Shown here: one piece after another, positions 23,447 to 33,845 of the stretch | Layout of the letters: each line of letters opens with the position of its first letter | How positions within the stretch are numbered: the first letter of the stretch is position 1 | DNA from: Bauldia sp. | GTDB taxonomy: Bacteria; Pseudomonadota; Alphaproteobacteria; Rhizobiales; Kaistiaceae | Reading direction: 5' to 3' | Assembly: GCA_028284325.1 (NCBI GenBank) | Contig: JANQRX010000006.1 | Coordinates: forward strand, 1 to 64,000 | DNA length: 64,000 nt | The notes under the pieces: model-generated | Told to the model about the DNA's origin: nothing | What the model saw: the letters and a program-made list of their open reading frames with translations, nothing else | Database searches by the model: none | Program-made: the position numbers and the translations under genes

Positions 23447-26400
23447 ATGCCGATCAAGAAGATTCTCGTCGCCAATCGCTCGGAAATCGCGATTCGCGTC
23501 TTCCGTGCCGCCAACGAGTTGGACCTCGGCACGGTCGCGGTGTTCGCCGACGAGGACAAGCTGGCGCTCCACCGCTTCAAGGCCGACGAGGCCTACCGGA
23601 TCGGCGAGGGGCTGGGGCCGATCGAGGCCTATCTGTCCATCGACGAGATGCTGCGGGTGGCGCGGCTGGCCGGGGTCGACGCCGTCCATCCGGGCTACGG
23701 CTTCCTGTCCGAGAGCCCGGAGTTCGCCGAAGCCTGTGCCGCGGCCGGGATCACCTTCATCGGCCCGGCGCCGGCGACCATGCGCCGGCTCGGCGACAAG
23801 GTGTCGGCGCGCGACCTGGCGGTCTCGGTCGACGTGCCGGTGATGCCGGCGAGCGATCCGCTGCCCGACGACATGGACGCGATCGTGAAGATCGCAGGCG
23901 ACATCGGCTATCCGCTGATGTTGAAGGCGGCCTGGGGCGGCGGTGGGCGCGGCATGCGCGTGATCCCGGACCAGGCGACGCTGGAGCGCGACGTGGAGAC
24001 GGCCCGCCGCGAAGCGCCCGCCGCCTTCGGCAAGGACGACGTCTATCTCGAAAAGCTGGTCGAGAATGCGCGCCACGTCGAGGTGCAGATCCTGGCCGAC
24101 AAGGCGGGCAACGTCGTCCACCTCAACGAGCGCGACTGCACGGTCCAGCGCCGGCACCAGAAGGTGGTCGAGCGGGCGCCGGCCCCGTATCTCGACGAAG
24201 CGCGCCGGGCCGAACTCTGCGGCTACGCGGTGGCGATCGCCAAGGCGGCCGACTATGCGGGCGCGGGGACGATCGAGTTCCTGATGGACGCTGACACCGG
24301 CGCGTTCTACTTCATCGAGGTCAATCCACGCGTCCAGGTCGAGCACACGGTGACCGAGGAGGTCACCGGGATCGACATCGTCAAGGCCCAGATCCGTATC
24401 GCCGAGGGCGCAACCATCGGTTCGCCCGGCTGCGGGATTCCGGCGCAGGAGGACATCAAGCTCAACGGCCACGCCCTGCAATGCCGGATCACCACCGAGG
24501 ACCCGGAACAGAACTTCATCCCCGACTACGGCCGCATCACCGCCTATCGCGGCGCCACCGGTTTCGGCATCCGGCTCGACGGCGGCACTGCCTATTCCGG
24601 CGCGGTGATCACGCGGTTCTACGATCCGCTGCTGGAGAAGGTGACCGCCTGGGCGCCGACGCCCGAGGACGCCATCCGTCGTATGGACCGGGCGCTGCGC
24701 GAGTTCCGCATCCGCGGTGTGGCGACCAATCTCACCTTTCTCGAAAACATCATCAGCCATCCCAAGTTCCGCGACGCCAGCTACACGACGCGCTTCATCG
24801 ACGAGACGCCGGAACTGTTCGAGGCGGTACGGCGGCGCGACCGGGCGACCAAGCTGCTCACCTATCTCGCCGACGTGACGGTCAACGGCCATCCCGATAC
24901 CCGCGACCGGCCGACGCCGGCGATCGGCGGCCTCGACGTGCCGCCGCCGAAATTCCCGGCGGCCCCGGCCGACGGCACCAGGCAGCGGCTCGACGACGCT
25001 GGGCCGGAGGCCTTCGGCCGCTGGATGCGCGAGACCAAGCGGCCTCTGGTCACCGACACGACCATGCGCGACGGGCACCAGTCGCTGCTCGCCACCCGCA
25101 TGCGCAGCCACGACCTGGTGCAGATCGCGCCGGCCTACGCCTCGGCCCTGCCGCAGCTCCTGTCGCTGGAGTGCTGGGGCGGGGCGACCTTCGACGTCGC
25201 CATGCGCTTCCTGGCCGAGGACCCGTGGGAGCGGCTCGCCGGCATTCGCGAGGCTGCACCCAACATCCTCCTGCAGATGCTGCTCCGGGGCTCCAACGGC
25301 GTCGGCTACGCCAACTATCCCGACAACGTGGTCAAGTTCTTCGTCGCCCAGGCGGCCGATGCGGGGATCGACCTGTTCCGCGTGTTCGACTGCCTGAACT
25401 GGGTGGAGAACATGCGCGTGTCGATGGATGCGGTGCGCGAGGCCGGCAAACTGTGCGAGGGCGCGATCTGCTACACCGGCGACATCCTCGATCCCGATCG
25501 GGCCAAGTACGACCTCAAGTACTATGTCGGCCTGGCGCGCGAGCTGGAAGCGGCCGGCGCGCACATCATCGGTATCAAGGACATGGCCGGCGTGCTGAAG
25601 CCGGCGGCGGCGACCAGGCTGATCGCGACGCTCAGGCAGGAAACCGACCTGCCGATCCATCTCCACACCCACGACACGTCGGGCATTGCCGGCGCGACGA
25701 TCACGGCGGCGGTGGAGGCCGGGGTCGACGCCTTCGACGCTGCGATCGATTCCATGTCCGGGCTGACCTCGCAGCCCTGCCTCGGCTCGCTGGTCGAGGC
25801 GCTGGAGGGGACCGAGCGCGATACCGGGCTCGACGTGGAGGCGATCCGGCAAATCTCCTTCTATTTCGAGGCGGTGCGGGCCCACTATGCCGCGTTCGAG
25901 TCCGATCTCCGCTTCGGCGCGTCGGAGGTCTATCTCCACGAGATGCCGGGCGGGCAGTTCACCAACCTCAAGGAGCAGGCGCGCTCGCTGGGGCTGGAAT
26001 CGCGCTGGCACGAGGTGGCGCAGGCCTATGCCGACGTGAACCGGATGTTCGGCGACATCGTCAAGGTGACGCCGTCGTCCAAGGTGGTGGGCGATCTGGC
26101 GTTGATGATGGTCGCCTCGGACCTGACGCCCGACGACGTGCTGTCGCCGGACAAGGAGATCGCCTTCCCGGATTCGGTGGTGCAGATGATGCACGGCGAT
26201 CTCGGGCAGCCGCCGGGGGGCTGGCCGGAGGCGATCCAGGCCAAGGTGCTGAAGGGCGAGGAACCGGTGACGGCGCGGCCGGGTTCGCTGCTTCCACCGG
26301 CCGATCTGGAAGCGGAGCGTGCTGCGGCGGCGGAGAAGACGGATCTGGAGATCGACGACCAAGCGCTCGCCTCCTACCTCATGTACCCCAAGGTGTTCAC

Positions 26401-26890
26401 CGATTTCGCCACCGCGGCGGAGACCTACGGGCCGGTCTCGGTGCTGCCGACGCAGGTGTTCTTCTACGGCCTGCCGGTGGGCGAGGAGATCCTGGTCGAA
26501 CTGGAGCGCGGCAAGACGCTGGTGGTCCGCACCCAGGCGATCGGCGAGACCGACGAGGACGGCTTCGCGCGGGTGTTCTTCGAGCTCAACGGCCAGCCGC
26601 GCATGGCCAAGGTGCCCGACCGGGCGCACGGCGCTTCCGGCCGCGAGGCCCGCCGCAAGGCCGAGGACGGCAACGACAACCACGTCGCCGCGCCCATGCC
26701 CGGGGTGATCGCGACGCTGGCGGTCAAGCCCGGCCAGAAGGTCAAGGGCGGCGACGTGCTGCTCTCGATCGAAGCGATGAAGATGGAGACCGCACTCCAC
26801 GCCGAGCACGACGGCGAGATCGCCGAGGTGCTGGTCCAGTCCGGCCAGCAGGTCGACGCCAAGGACCTGCTCGTCGTGTTCGGGGGCTAA
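23447..26890 (+). CDS. pyc: Pyruvate carboxylase
   Basis: 1147 residues, single-chain enzyme (EC 6.4.1.1) that makes oxaloacetate from pyruvate to refill the TCA cycle. Biotin carboxylase occupies about 1-455 (ILVANRSEIAIRVFRAA, GGGGRGMRV), carboxyltransferase about 535-810 (TDTTMRDGHQSLLATRMR, HLHTHDTSG), then the PYC C-terminal domain and the biotinyl domain with SIEAMKMET, Lys being biotinylated. The ATG at 23447 follows a GGGGG ribosome site; an in-frame GTG at 23426 is less likely. It is divergent from ribokinase. All key motifs are intact. Confidence 0.96.
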   Translation: MPIKKILVANRSEIAIRVFRAANELDLGTVAVFADEDKLALHRFKADEAYRIGEGLGPIEAYLSIDEMLRVARLAGVDAVHPGYGFLSESPEFAEACAAAGITFIGPAPATMRRLGDKVSARDLAVSVDVPVMPASDPLPDDMDAIVKIAGDIGYPLMLKAAWGGGGRGMRVIPDQATLERDVETARREAPAAFGKDDVYLEKLVENARHVEVQILADKAGNVVHLNERDCTVQRRHQKVVERAPAPYLDEARRAELCGYAVAIAKAADYAGAGTIEFLMDADTGAFYFIEVNPRVQVEHTVTEEVTGIDIVKAQIRIAEGATIGSPGCGIPAQEDIKLNGHALQCRITTEDPEQNFIPDYGRITAYRGATGFGIRLDGGTAYSGAVITRFYDPLLEKVTAWAPTPEDAIRRMDRALREFRIRGVATNLTFLENIISHPKFRDASYTTRFIDETPELFEAVRRRDRATKLLTYLADVTVNGHPDTRDRPTPAIGGLDVPPPKFPAAPADGTRQRLDDAGPEAFGRWMRETKRPLVTDTTMRDGHQSLLATRMRSHDLVQIAPAYASALPQLLSLECWGGATFDVAMRFLAEDPWERLAGIREAAPNILLQMLLRGSNGVGYANYPDNVVKFFVAQAADAGIDLFRVFDCLNWVENMRVSMDAVREAGKLCEGAICYTGDILDPDRAKYDLKYYVGLARELEAAGAHIIGIKDMAGVLKPAAATRLIATLRQETDLPIHLHTHDTSGIAGATITAAVEAGVDAFDAAIDSMSGLTSQPCLGSLVEALEGTERDTGLDVEAIRQISFYFEAVRAHYAAFESDLRFGASEVYLHEMPGGQFTNLKEQARSLGLESRWHEVAQAYADVNRMFGDIVKVTPSSKVVGDLALMMVASDLTPDDVLSPDKEIAFPDSVVQMMHGDLGQPPGGWPEAIQAKVLKGEEPVTARPGSLLPPADLEAERAAAAEKTDLEIDDQALASYLMYPKVFTDFATAAETYGPVSVLPTQVFFYGLPVGEEILVELERGKTLVVRTQAIGETDEDGFARVFFELNGQPRMAKVPDRAHGASGREARRKAEDGNDNHVAAPMPGVIATLAVKPGQKVKGGDVLLSIEAMKMETALHAEHDGEIAEVLVQSGQQVDAKDLLVVFGG

Positions 26891-26933
26891 AGGCGCGACG
26901 CTGCGCGCGCTCGTTCCCGATCGATCCAGCCCA

Positions 26934-27755
26934 TCACGGCACGACCCTGGTTACCGCATCCTTCCGGGTGAACATGCTCTCGCGGTGCCACCAGACCACG
27001 ACGGCGGCCACGGCGACGTAAATCCAGGTGTCGTAGGGCTGTGCATCGGGCCAGAACGGATTGATGAGTTGCCAGTGGAAGACCACCGGCCACAGCAGGC
27101 TTCCCTGAGACCGGTTGAGGATCGGCGTGAAGATGAGGGCAAGGGCTATGGTGCCAATCAGGAAAGGAAGGAAGTCCCAGCCGCCGAAGACGGTGCCCCC
27201 CAGGAAGAAGGCTGGAAAGTGCCAGACTCCCCAGATCACACCGATGATGATCCCGGCCCAGATCGGAGCTACGTACCGCTGAAGAAGCGGCTGAGCGGTA
27301 CCCCGCCAACCGAACTCCTCGATCGGGCCGAGCAGGAGCATCATGAGCAGCACGGCCACCATCGCTCCCACGCCTTCAGGCGGAACCGGGGCGAGAAGCG
27401 GCCCGCCCTTGAGCAGAGAGCCGATCGCGAACACGACAGGAACACCGATCAGGATGAAGACCGCCCACGGCAGCGGGCATCGCCACATCAGCAACCGCGA
27501 CAGGAAGCCCCGCAGGCCTGCCATTCTCCCGTAGTAGATGACCAAGGCGAAAGCGGAGATCGCCGGCGCCCAGGTGGCGAGGAAGAAGAACGGGTGCGAG
27601 CCACTGATCTCACCGAACGTGGAAGACGCCCATTCAGGCAACACGATGTAGACGCCGGTCAGCCCCCACGTGATCGCGAAGGTCAGAACAAAGAAGATGG
27701 GTAGCGCCACAGACGGCATGTCCCGGCGCCGCGCCGTTGACGTTGTGTCGGTCAC
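26934..27755 (-). CDS. CPBP-family intramembrane protease
   Basis: 273 residues with about eight membrane helices. The CPBP (Abi) motifs are present: EEFGWRG at about 151 and, further on, the histidines in WGVWHFPAFFLGG and VVFHW, as in Rce1-type glutamate proteases. The GTG at 27755 is selected because GGGAGG lies 7 bases before it; the upstream GTG at 27770 would put that site inside the gene. Codon use is clearly less GC3-biased than the neighbours (many GGT, CTT, GCT, ATT codons), suggesting recent arrival. Substrate unknown. Confidence 0.85.
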   Translation of the reverse strand: MTDTTSTARRRDMPSVALPIFFVLTFAITWGLTGVYIVLPEWASSTFGEISGSHPFFFLATWAPAISAFALVIYYGRMAGLRGFLSRLLMWRCPLPWAVFILIGVPVVFAIGSLLKGGPLLAPVPPEGVGAMVAVLLMMLLLGPIEEFGWRGTAQPLLQRYVAPIWAGIIIGVIWGVWHFPAFFLGGTVFGGWDFLPFLIGTIALALIFTPILNRSQGSLLWPVVFHWQLINPFWPDAQPYDTWIYVAVAAVVVWWHRESMFTRKDAVTRVVP

Positions 27756-27891
27756 GGTCTTGCCTCCCACTCACTTGCGCGTGTCGACGAGACTGGGAGA
27801 TTCATGGGTCGCCGCGTATGACGTGGATCAAGCGACGTGCGACCGCGCCGGTTGATCACCTTGTTGCACGGCGACGTAGTGACCAGGTGAG

Positions 27892-28644
27892 TCAGCGGCA
27901 GTAGGTCGAGCCGTTGCGTCGTTCGGCAAGATCGAGGTGCAGATGGTCGTCGTGGTGGGCGTCGGCGCCCGGCCCCAGCACGGTCTTGAACGGACCGCAT
28001 GCCGCCTTGCGCACACTCTCCACGAAACGGCGGCCATCGGCTTCAGCGCCTTGAACCTCGATCCAACTCCCGTCGACGAGCCGGAAGGCGGAGATGTCGA
28101 TGGCGTTGCCGCGGCCGTGCTCGGACAGCCGTGCACCGGGCTGGGAATTGCGGGTACGACAGACATAGGCGGCCGCGACGCGCAGGCCGGTGAGATCGCC
28201 GCCGGTCACGGCGCGGGCGGCGGGGTTCGCCTCGTCGCGCACGAACCGCGCCAACGCCGCGGCGGCGGGGCAATTCAAGACGGCGGTTCGCGACAGGCGC
28301 ACCGCTCCGTCGGCGAGGGCGGACACGGCGACCGGGTCGGCAATCCCGCAGCGGCCTTCGCGAATCGGCGCGCGGCGTTGCGCGACGACGCCCAAAGCCT
28401 TCAAGGATGCCAGGCATGCCGATACAGGCCGCGCGTTGTGCGGAACCGACGTGAGGGATGCGGCCTGCGGGCGCAGACGCGGCAGCGGCGTCGTGGTCGA
28501 ACCGGGGACATGCGAGCGCGGCGTTTCGGCTTCCGGCGTCGTGAGAAGATCGCGCAACAGGCCGAGCGGCGATTCCTGCGCCACCGCGGTCGTCGTCCCG
28601 ACGACTGCGGCGAGGGCGATCGCGACGGTAAGCCGCCGCCTCAC
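27892..28644 (-). CDS. Extensin-like C-terminal domain protein
   Basis: 250 residues with a signal peptide (about 1-22, AVA-QE). The C-terminal domain (about 75-250) is the extensin-like family (PF06904), with CGIADPV, ARLSEHGRGNAIDIS and HHDDHLHLD, a layout that recalls metal-dependent peptidoglycan peptidases of the VanY/LAS type. A periplasmic role in cell-wall handling is inference. The GTG start overlaps the stop of the patatin gene by 4 bases, so it is coupled to bdhA and patatin. Confidence 0.85.
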   Translation of the reverse strand: MRRRLTVAIALAAVVGTTTAVAQESPLGLLRDLLTTPEAETPRSHVPGSTTTPLPRLRPQAASLTSVPHNARPVSACLASLKALGVVAQRRAPIREGRCGIADPVAVSALADGAVRLSRTAVLNCPAAAALARFVRDEANPAARAVTGGDLTGLRVAAAYVCRTRNSQPGARLSEHGRGNAIDISAFRLVDGSWIEVQGAEADGRRFVESVRKAACGPFKTVLGPGADAHHDDHLHLDLAERRNGSTYCR

Positions 28645-29656
28645 GCGAACTCGTCCCGAAGATCGAGGGTGGCGCGGTGGCCGACGGCGTCGAAGTTCGC
28701 GGCGAGCCAGGCGTCGGCCGCCTCGCGACCGGCCGCGTGCAGCTCCTCGAAGAATGTCCAGCTCGTGTCGAGCTTGGAGGAGGCGGTGCGGCCGGCAAGC
28801 GCCCGCGTGGCGTCGATGCGGTGGAGGCGGTTGTGGCGATAGCGGGTGTCGTCGAGCCGGTGTTCCTCGTGCAGCCGGTTGACGAAATCGATGGCGCGGA
28901 ACTCGCGCAAGAGCGAGGCGTTGAAGGTGATCTCGCTCACCCGCTCCATGATCCCGGTCGCCGTGGTGGGCACGGTGTCGCGGCGGATCGGGTTGACCTG
29001 GATGAGGAGGGTGTCCTCACAGGCCGAGCCGTCGAAGAAGGGAAAGAGCGCCGGATTGCCCATATAGCCGCCGTCCCAATAGGCTTCGCCGTCGATCTCT
29101 ACCGCCTGGAACAGATGGGGCAGGCAGGCCGACGCCATCACCGCGTCGGCGGTGACCTCGTCGCCGCTGAACACCCTGATCTTGCCGGTGCGGACATTGG
29201 TCGCCGAGATGAACAGGGCGGGTGATCGGCAGTGGCGAACGCGATCGAAATCGACCAGCGATTCCAACAGGTTGCGCAGCGGATTGATGTTGAGCGGATT
29301 GCCCGCATACGGCGAGACGAGGTCGGCCCAGCGCTGCCAGTAGGCGAGGGGCGAGAAGGACGGCACGTCCCAGAATCCGAACAGCCGGTCGATGATGTCG
29401 CTGCCGCCGACCGAGGGGCCGTCATGGCTGACCCCCTGCCAGAACTTGCGCAGCCGCTCCCGCGCACCCTCGCCGGTGCCGCCGCGATCGAAGCCGTCGG
29501 CCAGCACCACGGCATTCATGGCCCCGGCGCTGGTGCCGGAGATGGCGGCGAAGGTCAGCCGGCCGTCCTCGATCAGACGGTCGAGCACGCCCCAGGTGAA
29601 GGCGCCGTGGGCACCGCCGCCCTGGAGCGCCAGGTTGATCGCCTTCGGCGCGTCGC

Positions 29657-29660
<4 letters not shown>
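28641..29660 (-). CDS. Patatin-like phospholipase (bdhA operon)
   Basis: 339 residues. The oxyanion loop is GGGAHGAF, the nucleophile Ser is in GTSAG, and the dyad Asp is in WDGGYMGN, so the Ser/Asp pair is complete. No signal peptide. Its GTG start overlaps the bdhA stop by 4 bases and its end overlaps the extensin gene by 4, giving a tightly coupled trio. Patatin-bdhA pairs are known in related alphaproteobacteria; a lipid or PHB-oligomer hydrolase role is possible but unproven. Confidence 0.88.
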
Positions 29661-30439
<779 letters not shown>

Positions 30440-30477
30440 GGTGGTGTTTCCCTGAAGGTGGCGTGTCCGCACCGGTT

Positions 30478-30494
30478 ATATTGCATCGCAATAT
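30478..30494. promoter_or_regulatory. Palindrome ATATTGC-ATC-GCAATAT, likely MarR operator
   Basis: Perfect 7-base arms with a 3-base centre, 39-55 bases upstream of the bdhA start and just downstream of the MarR gene's stop. TTGC-type palindromes of about 16 bases are the usual MarR-family site. The position suggests control of the bdhA operon; the assignment to the neighbouring MarR protein is inference. Confidence 0.55.
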
Positions 30495-30536
30495 CCGGCG
30501 CAGCCCCTTGCCGGGAGGCCGCGTCGACGGGCGGCG

Positions 30537-30995
30537 TCAGTCGTCGTCCGGCGCCATGCCCGCCACGGCATTGGCGGCGATGCGTTCCAGCATTCGGGCA
30601 AGCTGCTCGGCTTCCTCGGGGGTGAAGCCCTCCAGGAGATGGCCGTTCACGTCCTGATAGAAATCGAGAAGGTGCGACATTTTGCGCGCCTTGGCGGTGA
30701 GGTAGACGCGCGCGGCGCGGCGATCGTCCGGATCCGGTCGCCGGTCGACGAGCCCGCGGTCGATCATGCGGTCGACAATGCGCGACGCGGCGGAGCTGTT
30801 GACCCGGTAATAGTCGGCGATCTCGCTGATCAGCAGGCCGTCGCGGCGCCAGAGAGCGGTCAGGATCACCCAGTGCGCCAGCAGCAGGTCGTGGCGGTCG
30901 AGCAGCTTCTGGCTCAGCGCGTTGGTGGCGCCGGTGGCAAATCCGAGAAGTCGACCGAACGACGGCAAATAAGGTGGCGCTCCGTTATTTTCCAT
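30537..30995 (-). CDS. MarR-family transcriptional regulator
   Basis: 152 residues from the second Met. The winged helix is typical: LLAHWVILTALWRRDGLL, ISEIADYYRVNSSAASRIVD, then the wing RPDPDDRRAARVYLT. Two in-frame ATGs lie 15 bases apart (31010 and 30995) in a near-repeat; the second has GGAAG 8 bases upstream and is preferred. It precedes bdhA on the same strand and is divergent from the EF-hand gene at 31123. It probably controls the bdhA-patatin-extensin operon. Confidence 0.85.
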   Translation of the reverse strand: MENNGAPPYLPSFGRLLGFATGATNALSQKLLDRHDLLLAHWVILTALWRRDGLLISEIADYYRVNSSAASRIVDRMIDRGLVDRRPDPDDRRAARVYLTAKARKMSHLLDFYQDVNGHLLEGFTPEEAEQLARMLERIAANAVAGMAPDDD

Positions 30996-31122
30996 GGTAT
31001 TATCTTCCATGTAATCTAAATAGTCGAGAGCTCAGAAACGTTTTGTGTGTCGTTCGTGCCGGTCATGCCGGGCAGCGACGCGAAGAGCCCCGACCCGCCT
31101 TGCAGATCCGGAGCATACACCC

Positions 31123-31611
31123 ATGAAGACCCCCACGATCCTGGCCCTTGCGGCTGCGCTTTCAATGGTCGCCGGCGCTTCCGCCGCCGACTCCGCTTCC
31201 GAGGGGCGCGAACTTGCGCAACTCGCCTTCTCGTCGGTCGATCAGCACGGCAACGGCTACGTCAACCTCGGCGACATGGAGACGTACCGGGACCTCGTCT
31301 TCGTCTCCATGGACGGCGACGAGGACGAGCGTATCACGCTCGATGAGTTCCTGGCCTGGGACTTCGGCTTCGCGCCGCTCGCCGAGGACCGCGACCGTTT
31401 CGTCGCCTACGAGACGGCCATGAAGGTCGTGTTCGTCTTCTGGGACCGCAACGGTGACGGTGCGGTCACCCCGGCCGAACATCGCCACGCCATCGTCGCC
31501 GATTTCCGCCGCGCCGATCTCGACGACGACGCGCTGCTGACCGAGGCCGAGTTCACCAACGGCTTCTCGGTGATCGCGGCCCTGCGCGCCGCGGTCGGGT
31601 CCGACGAGTAG
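31123..31611 (+). CDS. Periplasmic EF-hand protein
   Basis: 162 residues with a signal peptide (about 1-21, ASA-AD). Four EF-hand-like loops can be seen: DQHGNGYVNLGD, DGDEDERITLDE, DRNGDGAVTPAE and DLDDDALLTEAE. The third matches the consensus best; the first and last lack some calcium ligands. It probably binds calcium in the periplasm. It starts at the ATG after a GGAG site and is 17 bases upstream of the ferric-reductase-like gene, so the two are likely co-transcribed. Confidence 0.85.
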   Translation: MKTPTILALAAALSMVAGASAADSASEGRELAQLAFSSVDQHGNGYVNLGDMETYRDLVFVSMDGDEDERITLDEFLAWDFGFAPLAEDRDRFVAYETAMKVVFVFWDRNGDGAVTPAEHRHAIVADFRRADLDDDALLTEAEFTNGFSVIAALRAAVGSDE

Positions 31612-31628
31612 CCCGGAGAGACGCAGTC

Positions 31629-32885
31629 ATGACACAGCGCATCGGCGGCTATGGCATTGTCGCCATCGTCGTTCTGTTCGCCGTCCTCCATCTCGGCTTC
31701 TCCCAACCGGAGGCCGGCGGTGGCGTCGCCGTCGCCACGCTGGCCGGTGGCACCGCCTATCTGCTGATGGCCACCTCGATCTTCCTGGCGACGCGGCCGC
31801 GGTTCCTGGAGGACGCGTTCGGCGGGCTCGACCGCATGTACCGCGCGCACAAGATCAGTGGCGTGATCGCCGGCTTGCTGGTGCTGGTGCACTTCTTCCT
31901 GGCGCCGAAGGACCTGCCGGCCGGCGCCGGGGCCGAGATCAGCCTCGCGCCGTCGTCGCCGCTCGGCATGCTGTCGTTGATCGCGCTGATGGTCCTGCTG
32001 GCGATGACCCTCAACCGCAAGATCGCCTACCACCGCTGGCGCCTGCCCCATAAGGCGATGGGCGTCGTGTTCATCCTGGTGACCGGGCACTTCCTGACCG
32101 CACCGGATATCTTCGTCGACCGGTTCGGACCGTCGGGCGTGATGCTGATGGCGGCCGCGGTGATCGGCATCGTGTCGTGGGTGGCCAATCTGTTCGGGCT
32201 CAGCCGGCGTTCGGGCCGCAGGTTCGTCATCGAGGCAGTCAACCATCTGGAACGGGCGACCGAGCTGGTGCTGAAGCCGATGGCCGGGGGCCTCGCGTTC
32301 CGGCCCGGCCAGTTCGCCTTCGTCGAGGTGCGGGACGCGGCGTTCTCCGAACCCCACCCGTTCACCATCGCCAGCGACCCGAAGGACGATCGCCTGCGGT
32401 TCGTGGTCAAGGTGCTGGGCGACTGGACGCGCAAGGTGCGCGAGGACCTGAAACCGGGCGTCGAGATCGCGGTCCACGGACCCTATGGCCGGTTCGACAG
32501 CACCGCCGTCGGCCCCAAGCAGGTGTGGTTGGCGGGCGGGATCGGCATCACGCCGTTCCTGTCGATGCTGCGCGACATGGAGCCCGGCGACGACCGTGAG
32601 ATCGTGCTGGTCTACGCCGTGCGCGAGACCAAGGAGGCCGTCTTTCTCGACGAGATCAGGGAGCGGGCAGCGACGCTCGGCAACGTCAAGGTCGTGCTCC
32701 TTCAGTCCAATCTCGGCGAGTTCGTGCGCGTCGACATGATGAAGACCAAGCTCGCCGAACCGCTGCCCGGCTACGAGTTCTTCCTGTGTGGGCCCAAACC
32801 GATGGTGAACGGGCTGGTCAGGGACCTCGGCCGCGCGAAGGTGCCCCGCGCCCGCATCCATACGGAGGCGTTCGAACTCAGATAG
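31629..32885 (+). CDS. Ferric-reductase-like membrane flavoprotein
   Basis: 418 residues. The N-terminal half has about six membrane helices of the ferric reductase-like type, with candidate heme histidines in AHKISGVIAGLLVLVHF and RLPHKAMGVVFILVTGHF. The C-terminal half is a ferredoxin-reductase-type FAD/NAD(P)H module: HPFTIAS, GGIGITPFLSML, FFLCGPKPMV. It should move electrons from cytoplasmic NAD(P)H across the membrane. The acceptor (iron, copper or oxygen) is not known. It follows the EF-hand gene by 17 bases, an arrangement that recalls calcium-regulated NOX enzymes, though here EF-hands are on a separate exported protein. Confidence 0.85.
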   Translation: MTQRIGGYGIVAIVVLFAVLHLGFSQPEAGGGVAVATLAGGTAYLLMATSIFLATRPRFLEDAFGGLDRMYRAHKISGVIAGLLVLVHFFLAPKDLPAGAGAEISLAPSSPLGMLSLIALMVLLAMTLNRKIAYHRWRLPHKAMGVVFILVTGHFLTAPDIFVDRFGPSGVMLMAAAVIGIVSWVANLFGLSRRSGRRFVIEAVNHLERATELVLKPMAGGLAFRPGQFAFVEVRDAAFSEPHPFTIASDPKDDRLRFVVKVLGDWTRKVREDLKPGVEIAVHGPYGRFDSTAVGPKQVWLAGGIGITPFLSMLRDMEPGDDREIVLVYAVRETKEAVFLDEIRERAATLGNVKVVLLQSNLGEFVRVDMMKTKLAEPLPGYEFFLCGPKPMVNGLVRDLGRAKVPRARIHTEAFELR

Positions 32886-32953
32886 GGTCTCGAAGCCGCC
32901 GGGATTCCCGGGCATAAGAGGTCACGACTTCAGTGCCCGGGAGCCTGCCGCCC

Positions 32954-33775
32954 ATGACCTCGACGAAACCGCGCCTCGGCCTGGCGCTCGGCGGCGGCGC
33001 CGCGCTCGGCCTCGCCCACATCGGGGTGCTGCGCGTCCTCCTCGACAACGGCATCGTGCCCGATGTGGTGGCCGGCACGTCGATTGGCGCCATCGTCGGT
33101 GCGGCCCATCTGTTCGGCAAGCTCGACGAGCTCGAAGCGGCGGCGCGCGGCGTCACCTGGCTGGAGGTCATGCGGCTCAGCGACGTGCGCATCGGCAATC
33201 GCGGCCTGCTGGCGGGCGATGCGGTGGTCAAGGAGGTGCAGCGCTACATCGGCGAGGCGACCTTTGACGATGCCGACCGCCCGTTTGCGGTGGTGGCGTC
33301 CGATCTCGCCTCGGGCGAGGAAGTGGTCATCAACGCGGGTAGCGTGGCGCACGCGATCCGCGCCTCGATCTCGCTGCCGGGCATCTTCCCGCCGGTCGAG
33401 CGGGAGGGCCGGTTCCTGATCGACGGCGGCATGACCAACCCGGTGCCGGTCTCCACCTGCCACGCCCTGGGCGCGGACCGGGTGATCGCCGTCGACGTGA
33501 CCGGCGACTATAGCGGCCAGGCGGCCGCGGCGGGCATCTATCCGGGCGGCGACTTCAAGGGCGGCCTGTTCGAGGTCGTCACCCTGTCCTGGGCCATGGC
33601 CATGCGCAGGCTCGCCGCCGCCAACCAGACCACCCATCCGGCCGAGGTGACCATCGTGCCGCGGGTCGGTCACATCAAGCAGTTCGAGTTCGGCCAGGGC
33701 GAGGAGCTGATCGCCGCCGGCCGCGACGCGGCGCTTGCCTGTCTGCCCGACCTCCAGGCGCTGGCGGCGCCCTGA
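32954..33775 (+). CDS. RssA-type patatin-like phospholipase
   Basis: 273 residues. [17 protein letters not shown] holds the oxyanion loop, [10 protein letters not shown] the nucleophile Ser, and [12 protein letters not shown] the dyad Asp. This short form resembles bacterial RssA/YchK-type patatins more than the longer one beside bdhA. No signal peptide. The ATG at 32954 has GGGAG 10 bases upstream; an in-frame GTG at 32933 is less likely. It lies between the reductase and ispG, all on the plus strand. Substrate unknown. Confidence 0.85.
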   Translation: MTSTKPRLGLALGGGAALGLAHIGVLRVLLDNGIVPDVVAGTSIGAIVGAAHLFGKLDELEAAARGVTWLEVMRLSDVRIGNRGLLAGDAVVKEVQRYIGEATFDDADRPFAVVASDLASGEEVVINAGSVAHAIRASISLPGIFPPVEREGRFLIDGGMTNPVPVSTCHALGADRVIAVDVTGDYSGQAAAAGIYPGGDFKGGLFEVVTLSWAMAMRRLAAANQTTHPAEVTIVPRVGHIKQFEFGQGEELIAAGRDAALACLPDLQALAAP

Positions 33776-33845
33776 CAATGCACGCGGTTGTCATGGAGCC
33801 GGTCACCGCGAGGCGCTATATAGCCGCCTGACCCTCGGCCAACCC

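Noticed and set aside
23336..26809. Long minus-strand open frame across pyruvate carboxylase
   Set aside because: Antisense shadow of pyc; no recognisable motif, His/Arg/Gly-rich composition typical of shadow frames.
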